From Dicaeum eximium (Eukaryota; Chordata; Aves; Passeriformes; Dicaeidae): a stretch of DNA of 64,000 nt. How positions within the stretch are numbered: position 1 is the stretch's first letter; every line of letters begins with the position of its first letter. Below the pieces are notes generated by a model. The model did not search any database and was not told the origin of the DNA. It was given only the letters and a program-made list of their open reading frames with translations. Of this stretch, positions 52,501 through 62,027 are shown one piece after another. The DNA lies in NCBI GenBank assembly GCA_013396995.1, contig VWZP01005850.1, positions 125,323 through 189,322 of the forward strand, in the 5' to 3' direction. The translations under genes and the position numbers were made by a program.

Positions 52501-54742
52501 CCCCAGCAGAATGTTCATCTGTGCTGACTGGAGCAGGGGCCTTGCTGCTCCTGCAGTTCCCAGGAGGTAGGTACACTTCACCCATCTCCTCCCCTGCCAC
52601 GGGCTGGGAGCATGCTCCATGGACCACGCGTCTTGGCAAACAGTGATCACAGAAGTTATCTAACTACACAGCCAGATCAGCTGAGAGTTCACAAGAATGG
52701 AATATTCCTCCTATTGCTACTGGGATGTCCTTGGGCTAATGCCACATCATGTGCTCTTGAAGAATGGCAAAAGTTTAAAAATATCTGTTTAACAAGTCTT
52801 GCATTAATCATATTAATCAGATTCTTCTACTCCTCCTCACCCTTCAGTGTTTTCAGTGATTTAACTTGTGGTTAGTTTGCACGAGCTAGACAACTTCTAG
52901 GAGAGCTACTGGGTTTTTGTTACTGAAAACCTGCCTTTATTTGCTTGAAAACTTTCTTGACACGTATCTCTGGAAATTAGAAGGGAGGAAAATAACCAGG
53001 GAGAGAGATAAAGAGGGAGAAGCAATAAAACCATTATTCTCTGGCTGTCTTACAGGCAGTCATCTGCACTCTCTGCACAGAGGTTGACTGTCTTCCCATC
53101 CCGGCAAACAATCTGCAGTAAACAGTCTCTCTGCTTCCCCTCTGGAGGCTGGAAATCTGAGTGAGAAAAACAGAGATGAGTTATGAAGTATAAACAGCAT
53201 TACATGACCACATGCACAAGAAGGGAGTCAGTTTATGCAAGTCTGGACAAAATAAACTAGGGCCAGTTGTAGCTGCCTTCCATGGCATCAGAACGAGTCC
53301 CAGAAGGAAACAACCTGTTCTTACTCTTCAGAGTGTCCTGAAAGTAAGCAGCTCTGTAAAGTAAAGTAGTAAAAGCTCTGTGAAGTAAGCAGTAACCTTT
53401 CCTACGAAATGCAAGTGCCTCACAGCAGAACCAATCCATATTTAGCAATAGATACTCTCCAGCACTTGTGTCCTTCCCTTGTGTCTGCAGCCAGTGGAGC
53501 ACTAACAAATGCTAGAGGTGAACTTAGGAAAAACATCTGCTGAGGTTTCCCATTTCTAGCCCTGCCTCTCTGTCCAGCCAGCACTGTGGTTACACCAGGA
53601 ATGCTCTGTGTCAGACACACAGTCCTGCTGGGAACATCCCATCCTCCTGCATGCATGGTACACTGTCCCCACTGAGCTTTAACAGGAAGTATCAAAACCT
53701 AACCTAACCTACCACATCCTGGGTATCTCCAAAGCAATTTAGGAGTTGGTGGGGTTGAGTTTTTTTGGAAGGTGGGGGATTCAAGAACAGTGAAGTTGCA
53801 CACATTTTGGACACGTTTACACCTGCAGTAGTGCTGTATGTGGCACGCTGGACAGGCACTGAAGTTGTAAATCTCTGGGTATCTCTGGACCTGGATACAC
53901 AATCTGGATACAGAAATCCTGAATATTTCATTATTACCTCGACATTCATTCCCCACTCTGAGGTTGATGCAGTGGATTCGCATGTGGATTTTATCTTCTA
54001 GATCATGGCGATTTTGATCATCATAGAATATTAAGCGGCCATCAGACCACAGATCAAACCAGTTCTTCTTCCAACGCCGTAAAATAGTACCTGAAAAATC
54101 AGACAGTCACTTTTGAGGGCACATATCGGGAAATATTTCTGTCCTAAAGTTAATAAAAAATAAACCAAGAAATCCTTCACAGCTGCCCCAGACAACATTC
54201 CAAAGTGCCAAGCAAAATCCTGTATTACAACATCCCCACTTGGGAACATTAGAGAATTGGGTGCCATATTTTATCTAGGATTGAAAGCAAAAGTGGTTTT
54301 ATTTTAAGTGCATGACCTGACGCTTGAGTTCTAACTTGCTGCAGGAACAAGCAGAGGGCATGATTAATTGAAAGACACTAAGCTGAGGTGTCAGGTAAAG
54401 TTTCCAAATCCCCACTTACACAGCACTAATTACAGAACAGCATCTGAAGCTGAATGCCAGTCAGACACCTCAGATATGTTTGCATCCTGTTTCTCACTGG
54501 AGTACCCAAAGGTCACATGGGAATGCGTCATGACACGTCATTATGTGACATGTCCTAAAAGTAAAAAGGAAAAAAAATAACAAAAACAACCCACAGAACC
54601 AGAGGCTTGTTTTAAGAAAACCTGGGAATTACTAAGGTGCTCTGATGTTTTGTGAAGAAATCCCAGTGAACAGAGAGAGAAAGAAGAGAAAGACCCGTGA
54701 CTTACTTTGCCGGAGCAGCCATCCGCTCTTCACAAATGCCAT
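46441..54742 (-). CDS. PLEKHB2: PLEKHB2 (evectin-2), seven coding exons, 224 aa
   Basis: Coding exons, in order of transcription, are 54742-54706, 54090-53938, 53156-53054, 52170-52131, 49931-49842, 48720-48606 and 46577-46441. They sum to 675 bases including the TAG stop. All six introns are GT-AG and the phases match. The product starts MAFVKSGWLLRQSTIL and ends GMALGSLFWVF, which I recognise as PLEKHB2; human PLEKHB2 is about 222 residues. Residues 1-110 form a PH domain. Arg11, Arg18 and Lys20 are present; Lys20 is the residue known to be needed for phosphatidylserine binding. Residues 112-180 are a Tyr/Pro/Gly-rich linker with PPPY at 129-132, a WW-domain ligand of the kind bound by Nedd4-type ubiquitin ligases. 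Residues 203-224 are a hydrophobic, Gly/Ala-rich C-terminal membrane anchor. The family acts on recycling endosomes in retrograde membrane traffic. The paralogue PLEKHB1 is excluded by the N-terminus and by the VIIRERYRDSDGD and LFWVF tail. No frameshift or premature stop is seen. Confidence 0.96.
48606..48720 (-). CDS. PLEKHB2: PLEKHB2 exon 7: Tyr/Pro-rich linker, residues 142-180
   Basis: The acceptor TTTCACCAG ends at 48721 and the donor G|GTAATC starts at 48605. The 115-base exon encodes a low-complexity stretch rich in Tyr, Pro, Gly and Gln (VYGYSYDQY at its start, ALPYQYPYQ at its end). It ends in phase 1, which matches the next exon. Confidence 0.93.
49842..49931 (-). CDS. PLEKHB2: PLEKHB2 exon 6: linker with PPPY motif, residues 112-141
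   Basis: The acceptor GTTTAG ends at 49932 and the donor GAG|GTAAGA starts at 49841. The 90 bases are exactly 30 codons, from GYVGSDV to ATPSPE. The exon holds PPPY at residues 129-132. Both ends are phase 0, so skipping this exon would keep the frame; alternative use is possible but not shown by the sequence. Confidence 0.93.
49932..52130 (-). other. PLEKHB2 intron 5 (2.2 kb)
   Basis: GT at 52130-52129 and AG at 49933-49932. No gene or repeat of note inside. The other coding introns are about 0.6 kb (54091-54705), 0.8 kb (53157-53937), 0.9 kb (52171-53053), 1.1 kb (48721-49841) and 2.0 kb (46578-48605). Confidence 0.9.
52131..52170 (-). CDS. PLEKHB2: PLEKHB2 exon 5: C-terminal PH helix, residues 98-111
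   Basis: This is a 40-base exon. The acceptor TTTTTTGCAG ends at 52171 and the donor A|GTGAGT starts at 52130. It encodes AWKIALQDARTNT, the amphipathic C-terminal helix that closes a PH domain, with the conserved Trp at residue 100. It ends in phase 0. Confidence 0.95.
53054..53156 (-). CDS. PLEKHB2: PLEKHB2 exon 4: PH domain, residues 64-98
   Basis: The acceptor TCAG lies just above 53156 and the donor T|GTAAGA starts at 53053. The 103-base exon encodes QPPEGKQRDCLLQIVCRDGK followed by a stretch ending ESADDCL, the later PH-domain strands. This segment is typical of the evectin family. It ends with two bases of Leu98. Confidence 0.95.
53938..54090 (-). CDS. PLEKHB2: PLEKHB2 exon 3: core of PH domain, residues 13-63
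   Basis: The acceptor TTTTTCAG ends at 54091 and the donor G|GTAATA starts at 53937. The 153-base exon encodes the first PH-domain strands, including RRWKKNWFDLW and the segment ending NECR. It carries Arg18 and Lys20 of the lipid-binding pocket. It ends in phase 1 and completes Asp64 with the next exon. Confidence 0.95.
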
Positions 54743-54753
54743 TGTTGCTTAAT
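54706..54753 (-). CDS. PLEKHB2: PLEKHB2 exon 2: start codon, first 12 codons
   Basis: The acceptor is a long pyrimidine tract ending CTCTAG at 54754-54755. The exon begins at 54753 with eleven 5' UTR bases, and the ATG is at 54742-54740. The start context is ACAATGG, with A at -3 and G at +4. An in-frame TAA lies three codons upstream within the same exon, so translation cannot begin earlier in this exon. The exon encodes residues 1-12 plus one base of Ser13 and ends at the donor A|GTAAGT (GT at 54705-54704). Confidence 0.95.
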
Positions 54754-57444
54754 CTAGAGGGCAGAAGAGGAAGGGGGAGGGGGGAGAAAAGCAGTGTTCA
54801 GTATTTCACAATAATACATTAGAAAGAGCCATCTCAGTACCATCTATTAGAGCTGCATGTACCCAGCTCACGTTGCAGAGACGCAGATCTCAGCTGAAGA
54901 TACTCAGTAGCACAACTGGTGTTGTAGGAAGTAACAAATGTGCAAGAGCTGTGGCCCAGCCTGACTGTCAGAGACCACCTGGATGTTTAACTGGCAGACA
55001 AAAGCCTACAGCTACTGCTCTTAGAAAATGGGGAAGAGACAGGCTGCAATGACTGCTTCCTGACTCACCACCAGTTCCTTTCAAAGTCCTTCTCTCTGCA
55101 TACGTGCACTTCCTGTATTCTGCAGTCTCAAGTTACCAAGCACCCTCACTTCTACCTGCCTCCTTTTTTTTTTCTGTACTTCCTCTTCTGTGTTTTTCAT
55201 TCACTGGCTCAAAGTCCAGTCAAAACAAAAGCTGAAACAGTCTAATCTTAAACAGGAAGGAGAAAGCAATTTTCATGGCTTGTATTTCTTTCAAATCATC
55301 ACTAACTCACTCCAAAAATTAAAGTAAGTAAAAGATGAACACATAAAGTAAGATTCTCCGTTCTCCTCAGCTTTTAAATGAAGCTTGAAATAGCATGGCA
55401 AAGACTCTGTGTTAAATTCAAGTCATCACATGTGACATTAAGTACTTGGCCACTGCATTCTGGTTTATGAGCATGCTGAAAAAAGATATCAAGCATGGGA
55501 CATATTGGAAAATGAGGTTTTATTTTATAGCCTAATGGTGTTCTGATTATTGTTTTAAAAGAGATTATAAAAACTCAACACAATTGAACTAGAAAAGCAA
55601 GAACAGAAGCATTTTAAGCCTCCCCTAAGAAGGCTGCTTTTTAGAAATTATTTGTGGGGCCTGTAAGCCACTATGAGAGACAGACACTATATTGAAATCT
55701 AACAAATAACATTCTACTTGTAGCAGCGTAAAGGGGGATCATGAAGGGGTGAAAGGTGCCATAGTAGATCTGATAGACAGAGGAACTCCTCCCAAACAAA
55801 CCTCAGCAGAATGTGTTTAAAGCTGAGGGGAGAAAAAGAAGAGTTTTGTAATTTTCTAGTAAAATATGAAGTTAGTAAGCAGCCATCTGTTTCCTGATCT
55901 AATGGATGTTACTTGTAGCTGTGTCCTCTTCAGAGTACTAGGCAAATACTGTAGCACACAAGATTACAACGATCAGGATTTCATATTTAAGGAATGCCAC
56001 ATCCTGCACAGGCTTGGATATGACTGTGAGAACCACCTGCAGGTAAAGTTTGAACTCCAGGATAAATCTCTTATTCTTGACTTTTGTACCAGCTTGCTGG
56101 GAAAAGAAAGATTCTGCTGAGAGCCCAGTGAAAGGGAGTGTCAGACTCCTGTCCTGCTTTAATCATGGTCACCTGGTCCTGCTCTGGGGTCTGAGCATGC
56201 TCTTGTCGCCCATCTACAGAGAGAGAGCTCCAGAAATAGAGGCCAATTAATTCTTCCAAAGGAACCAAGCAGTACAAAGGACCCGAGGCTCATTCTGCCA
56301 CCACTCCAATACAGGCTTCTCTCCCCTCAATATTCTCCTTTACAAGGAAACAGTCTACTTGCTCTTCATTTTCACAAGAATGCGTGTCTCTAATGGTGTC
56401 TCCATGTCTTCCAGTTTGCTCAATAAGGTGAAATCACTATTTCTGGAGGCTGTTTCATAGTCTACAAGCCGAAAAAGAATTTGCAGCAACTTCAGTTCTG
56501 TTGCAAGTGTTAGACTAGGCCACGGAATGTTGTTGCTACCTTTAAACCAACTCTGTTACACAATAGCATAATTAGATTTAACTGAGACACAAAAAGGGGA
56601 AGAACCAGAGAAGAAAACCTCTCTCTTGTCAATTAGTTTTGCCTGTGATTAGAGAACAGCTCACAAAGTCTCACATTCATAATGTCTCAGAGCTGTCTAA
56701 AGCTACAAGAGCAAACAGTCTTCAGCAGCTGTACAGCACCTTGCATGTAAACTCAGAGGCAAAAACTCCCCTTTCCCAATTCAAAGTTTAAGTGCCCAAA
56801 ACTTCAGCTCTGGAGAGAGAGCAAGGAATCACACAGAAAAATCTGTCAGCACTTAAAGTAGGAGGTGCAAAAACTATTAGCTATTCTTCCCAGTCGTTTT
56901 TAAACACAAGGGCTCATTTGAAGTCCTATGCAGTATTCACAGTCCACCCACATGATGTTTAAAAGCATATTTGCAGAGCTAGAAGATAGCCTAGCAAGAT
57001 CAGCTGCATCTGAATAGTGTTTGCTTGTTAAACTAGCCCAGTGCCACCAACATGAAAAATGGGACTTAACCAAAGATTAATTTATAACGAATATGAATAG
57101 AAGTGTTTTGGTGACTGAAATCTAAGAGTAGCACTCTGAACTCGAGTTAGGAGTAGATGCAGCAAAGGGGTGAGACTATTCCTTTCTGCTCCCTAGAGCA
57201 GCAGTTTTCTGCACGGAATATAATGCGGAATATCCAACAGTCTGTTCCAGTCCCTTTCTTGATAAAACACACTTAAAACAAACCAAGCCTTTCTGCCTGC
57301 AGCTCGTAATCACGAGAGCAATCCTGATTACTGCAGTTGCGTTAGCAATGGGCCCGATTCTGCAACCCGTGTAGACGGAGAGGGCTGAGCCACCAGCGGA
57401 GCCCGCGGTGCGCAGCAGTGCCCGCAGACACCCCTCAGTTACTT
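54754..57444 (-). other. Probable PLEKHB2 intron 1
   Basis: Lies between the candidate exon-1 donor at 57446 and the firm exon-2 acceptor at 54754. AT-rich with a pyrimidine-rich acceptor tract. No transposon recognised. Confidence 0.5.
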
Positions 57445-57446
57445 AC

Positions 57447-57560
57447 TCTCGGCACTCCGGGCAGAGTACAGGAAGCACAGCGTTCACACGTAACCCTGCC
57501 CGCCCCTCCCGCTCTGAACAGCGCAAGTTTTCTATTTCTGGAGCCGCCTGGCTCTGGCCC
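57447..57560 (-). other. PLEKHB2: Candidate non-coding first exon of PLEKHB2 (3' edge supported)
   Basis: Inside the CpG island the minus strand has a near-perfect splice donor, GAGA|GTAAGTAAC, with GT at 57446-57445. Joined to the exon-2 acceptor at 54754, it would give an intron of about 2.7 kb and a 5' UTR entering exon 2. The exon's 5' edge (transcription start) cannot be read from sequence and 57560 is only a guess. No TATA box is apparent, as usual for CpG-island promoters. Confidence 0.45.
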
Positions 57561-57722
57561 AGCTGCGCAGGCCCTTTCCCGGTGAGCTGTCGGAGCTCCC
57601 GGCGCTGGCGGCGGCGGCTCCGTCCCAACCCTGCCCGTGCGGTTCTCGCTCCCACCGGGACAGCCCCACAGCACCCCCGGCCCGGGGCTCTGCCCGGCAG
57701 GGCACGGCGGCGGCTCCGCTCG

Positions 57723-57723
57723 N
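57723..57723. other. Single ambiguous base (N)
   Basis: One N marks the junction between unique island sequence and the 64-bp repeat array. It suggests the assembler could not resolve the copy number. Confidence 0.95.
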
Positions 57724-57979
57724 GGAGCCGCGGGGAAGGCGTGTCCCCGGGTGTCTGCGGGGACCGTGCCCAGCCCGGCCGGGGCTCGGAGCCGCGGGGA
57801 AGGCGTGTCCCCGGGTGTCTGCGGGGACCGTGCCCAGCCCGGCCGGGGCTCGGAGCCGCGGGGAAGGCGTGTCCCCGGGTGTCTGCGGGGACCGTGCCCA
57901 GCCCGGCCGGGGCTCGGAGCCGCGGGGAAGGCGTGTCCCCGGGTGTCCGCGGGGACCGTGCCCAGCCCGGCCGGGGCTC
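57724..57979. repeat. 64-bp GC-rich tandem repeat, four copies, in promoter
   Basis: The segment GGAGCCGCGGGGAAGGCG recurs at 57724, 57788, 57852 and 57916, an exact 64-base period, with a broken fifth start at 57980 (GGAGCG). Copies are nearly identical; a visible difference is TGTCTGCGG versus TGTCCGCGG in copy four. Because 64 is not a multiple of three, the open frames across it are shifted copies of one another. A single N at 57723 sits exactly at its left edge. Confidence 0.95.
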
Positions 57980-58349
57980 GGAGCGTGCGGCCGGACACTG
58001 ACCCCGCTCCCGTTAATGCCTTCCCCCGGCGCCACACGCGCTTGCCCGGCCCGGCTTTAAATACATCGCCTCCTGCCCGGGCCAGCGGCTGGCACAGTGT
58101 CGGCCTCACGGCACTAAGGCGATCAGGCTTTTTCTTTTCTTCGACAGTTCTGATCTCACGCCATGGAGCCGCAGTAGAGAGCAGCGGGCTCTTTGCTGAG
58201 GCAGTCACGCAAGTGCCGGAGGCCAGGAAAGGCCGGCTGGTGTGTGCCCTGTTACATAAGGCAGGCGGGAGCCGCGCCTGGCTGTGCTCGCATGGCAGCT
58301 CCGCGCTCATTGGGGTCAGCGCTGCCCGCCCGCTCAGCCGGCACTGATG

Positions 58350-61216
58350 GACCATGCACACTGTCACCACTTAATTACCTCCCTCATTCACATTGTGCTT
58401 CCATTTCTAACGCAAAATGCATGAGATAGTTACTGTGGAAAATGAGAACAACCTCTGATGGAGATGTAATATTTCCCCTGATTGATGGAATTTCCTATTA
58501 GAACTTTTCCCAGGCTCATTCTGGCAGCCTAGGAGAGAATACCACTATTATAACAACCATAAGTAAAAAGAAAAAAAAATCATTAATTTGTTTGCTTCAA
58601 TCAATATCTTTAAGCCTAGATAATACAGAAATAATATTCATCATAGTTACAATTTAACTTAATCTGTCAACAAGCTCCTCAACTTCCTCCTACCCATCTA
58701 TTATCTCTTCTTGAGCACAACAGCAGTTCTAACTAGAAATTACATAGAAAGCCTGTGGCCCTGTACTTCAAAGCTGTAGTGTAGCCTTTGCTTTCATGTA
58801 TTTCTGAAGGACAGAAAAGTGGTGTAGGCAGAACAGGAGAGTTCAGAAACCACCAGTAAATTAGATTTGTGTAGGTCAAATTCTGTTTATGTAGGAATCC
58901 TTTCTCTAAGGTTAAAACTGTCACCTTCCTTTGATGAAAAAGTGTTTTCAGAAACAGAGGTATTAGGTTGGTGGTGGGAGGCAAGACAACCTTTACACCG
59001 GGGGAGGGAGCAGTTTTCTTCTGGAATGAAAAATACTCTTTTTGAGGATTTGGGAATTCAGCAGATCCTACCCTGGGTGAGCAGTCACTAGGGGACAGCT
59101 GCCTTTTTGGCATGTGTTCAAAGCATTGGTTGTCTGGTTCATATAAAACTTTAGTTTTCATATTAGGTTTAAAACCATTTTAAACTTCCTCAGGTAACTG
59201 TCAGGTGTTTCCTGGATGAATTATCTCCGGGGGTGCAGAGCATCAAGGCTTTGTTTTGTAGCTGTCTGGGACCATGTCCTGTACTGTACCCAGCCCAGGA
59301 AGTGCCACACAAATCCCTTCTGAGGGTGCAGGACACAGGCACAGATCCAGGAAAGATCAGATCCTCAGTCTGCCAGAAACTCAAGCATATGCTGGAAACA
59401 CATGCAAACATCTCTTAGGCTTATCATTCTGAGATCTTTTGAATTAAACATGTTGGGCTCCTCATTTGCTGAGGAAACTTTGATCAGCAAATTTCTAATT
59501 AACTGTGCTGCAGAGCTGAAGGCTTGAGTATTAATACCCTGAGCAAAGAACTAGAACATTTAGGTGAATAATATTACAACCGGGGATTTCTTTTCAAGTC
59601 ATTTGCCAGTGAAGTGTGAAAGTAAGGCTTTTGTTCAAATGTTCAGCCTATTCATAATTGCACTATCAGTCTGGTAACTTCCAAAGCATGATGTAAGATT
59701 CATCCCTCGCTAAGAACAGTGAAAAAATGTTTGGAATGTTAAGGACTTACCAAACTTGGGGTTTTTTACTCCAATTCTTGTCCTGAATGAAAGCAACCAA
59801 GGCTGAAGTTCAACTTCCCCATCGTAGTTGCAACATACCAGTAAAAATTGAATTGGCGAATTAAATTTCTAAACACCTAAGAAATTGCTGTCTGGAAAAA
59901 TGTATTTGGAAAAAACTGAGCCATATGTGACTTCCAATTCTTTGTCATAATGCAGCTGACAAAATACATCTATTCAACACAAGCTAGATTTTGATTGCTA
60001 CCAACATAAACATTTGTATTCTCACAGTCATTTGAGGGTCTTCAGCTGAAATTTAAATTTCAAATTTCATACTTTGATTCATAAAATATAATTAGACTCT
60101 CAACCAAGGAGAATATACATTTGCACTAAGAAAAATAATTTCAAACAAAATACATGCCAGCATTATTAAGTATTATAATTAATGCTATTAATATTACTAC
60201 AACTAATACATGCTCAATCAGGCTAATTTTTTTTTTTCAGAATCAGCATTGCTTACAAGGTAATGAAATAAGGAGTAGTAAAATTAAGAAAACCATTATT
60301 CAACTGAATAATGAATTCAACTGAAAAGCCCTGCTTGCAACAGGAGGAGAGCAGGAGAGTTGCTGTTGGAGAATACCTGAATAAGGAATTCAAAGAATTA
60401 GGACTCCAAAAGGGTTATATGGTTATTATTTATTAGTGTTTCAAAGCTCAAATATGAAAGCTATGAGCAACTTGAAAGTAGTTAGGCATTAGGTGAGAAT
60501 AGCAGAGGAGGAGATAGGTCCAGAAATAAGGCAAGCTTGATTAACTGTTTGTGAAACTAAGCCAGGTTGCAATAGTTCGTAGGTAGCCTATAAAGTTTCC
60601 CTGATGAAAAGAAGATGGAAAAGAACATATTTCTGTTTTTCCAGAAGGTTGTATTGTCTCAGCCATGTGTATAATAGTCCTGAGCAGAAAGGTAAATAAT
60701 AGACTTGGAAAAATATTTTTGCACACTGCCTTAACACACTTCCATGGAGGTTTCTCAGTGGAAAAAGACTCTTGGCTTTCAATTCCTGCTATTTCTATGG
60801 GTAATTCACCTGCACCCATGATTAAAATTCCTGTGTAACCAGTTTGTGTTGTGCTGTCACATAAGAGGCGTGTCCCCAGCTGAAGGGGTTCTTGTGGGGG
60901 TGTTGTATGGAGGTCCTGGACAGGATGCAGAGCACAGCTTTTCCTCCTGAGGGCCACAGACAGGTCTCCTAGCAGGACTGTTGTCTTACCAGCAGCTGAA
61001 ATGAAGGGCACGGATTTTTAAATTGCTTTGGGTTTTGTTCTGCTCAAATCTGCAAAATAAAATGTAACCATGTAGCAAAACATAACACAGAATTGCCAAG
61101 CACAGCACGTGTACAATGCATGTGGAATGGGCAGTGTGCTTGCAGGCTGCTCAAATGCTCTGCTCCAGCTGAACCTGGCCAGTGCTCAGACCCCAGCACG
61201 TGCTAGTAATCTGGTC
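58350..61216. other. Intergenic stretch upstream of PLEKHB2
   Basis: AT-rich sequence to the right of the CpG island. Frames of 142 codons (58733-59161, minus) and 156 codons (60541-61011, minus) were read and not recognised. In human the head-to-head neighbour of PLEKHB2 is FAM168B; none of its coding sequence was seen here. Confidence 0.55.
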
Positions 61217-61220
61217 ACTG

Positions 61221-61667
61221 TGATGCTTTAGCATTTTAGCTTTTCTATTTTTCATGTATTTGTAACTCTGCAGTTCTTTAGTGTGTAACTCTAAACTCCA
61301 TACACAGTGTCAGCTGCTGCTTTCCCATTTTGGTCAGACACAACAATTCCTCTCCAGGCCTGGCAATCAAGGACACCTCACTGACTCAGGCCCCAAGAAA
61401 TGCAAACAAAAGTGATCTGGGGGCAGCAAACCTGGGGTAAATGACTTCATTACCTGAAGCTGTAATTGGAAGATTCACCCCCAATGTGCAAATGGACCAA
61501 ACTTATAAAAGTGTGAAAACTGATGACCCTTGGTCCATTTTTGGGTGTAGCCCTTGGGAGGCTTCGTCTGCCTGAAATGTACCTGAAGGCCCTTCAATAA
61601 ATAGAACTGCTTTTTATTCCCTTGATTTTGTCTGGCCTCTGTTTTTAGGTGGCCCAACAAGGCATCA
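61221..61667 (+). mobile_element. Solo LTR, TGATGCC family, copy A with 4-bp duplication
   Basis: A 447-bp element from TGATGCTTTAGC to AAGGCATCA. It is flanked by ACTG (61217-61220) and ACTG (61668-61671), an exact four-base target duplication. Core signals are in LTR order: CCAAT at 61481, GTGCAAAT, TATAAAA at 61504-61510, AATAAA at 61596-61601. This is the cleanest copy and defines the family ends. A CR1 begins immediately at its right edge. Confidence 0.85.
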
Positions 61668-62027
61668 ACTGGAGCATCTCTCTTACATGGAAAGGCTGAG
61701 GAAGTTGGGCCTGTTCAGCCTTGAGAAGAGACCCCTGAGAGGGAACCTCATTATTGTGTGTAAACATTTAAAGGGGGGTGCCAAGGAGATGGAACCAGGC
61801 TCTTCTCAGTGGTGCTGAGCAATAGGACAAGAGGCAGTAGGCAGAAAATGATGCACAGAAGTTCCACCTGAACATGAGGAAGAACTTTCTTCGTTTGCAG
61901 TGCTGGCTCACTGGAACAGATTGCCCAGAGCTGGTGCAGAGCCTCCCTGGGGATAATCCAGACCCCTCTGGATACAATCCCATGCCATGTGCTCTGGGAT
62001 GACTCTGCTTGAGCAGGGATCATGGAG
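61668..62027 (+). mobile_element. CR1 LINE 3' region (plus), starts at LTR edge
   Basis: Typical CR1 landmarks: ACTGGAGCATCTCTCTTACA, GGCTGAGGAAGTTGGGCCTG, TTCAGCCTTGAGAAGAGACC, GAACAGATTGCCCAGAGCTG. The tail lacks the octamer repeats. It starts exactly where copy A of the TGATGCC LTR stops, so the LTR appears to have inserted into or at the edge of this CR1. Confidence 0.85.

Larger units (their letters stand above)
57380..58340 (-). promoter_or_regulatory. CpG-island promoter of PLEKHB2
   Basis: About 1 kb of GC-rich, CpG-dense DNA lies directly upstream of the exon-2 start region of PLEKHB2, surrounded by AT-rich DNA. It contains the candidate exon-1 donor at 57446 and the 64-bp tandem repeat. 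Long open frames on both strands here result from high GC content and few stop codons, not from genes. A promoter firing in both directions is possible but no plus-strand gene is visible to the right. Confidence 0.75.

Noticed and set aside
53697..53712. Telomere-like CCTAA repeats
   Set aside because: Only about three copies, with a five-base unit rather than the vertebrate six-base unit, inside a PLEKHB2 intron; chance or a tiny microsatellite.
46441..54742. PLEKHB1 (evectin-1) instead of PLEKHB2
   Set aside because: The N-terminus starts directly at MAFVKSGW without the longer PLEKHB1 leader. The linker contains SSAPPPYTAY, and the tail ends LFWVF, all as in PLEKHB2.
57408..58370. Long open frames of 197-311 codons on both strands in the CpG island
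   Set aside because: They run through the 64-bp repeat, which has a period not divisible by three, and through an N. Their repeated peptides are the same DNA in shifted frames. GC-rich DNA has few stop codons.
60228..60240. T-run followed by CAG, like a splice acceptor
   Set aside because: No open exon with a matching donor downstream; such tracts are common in AT-rich DNA.
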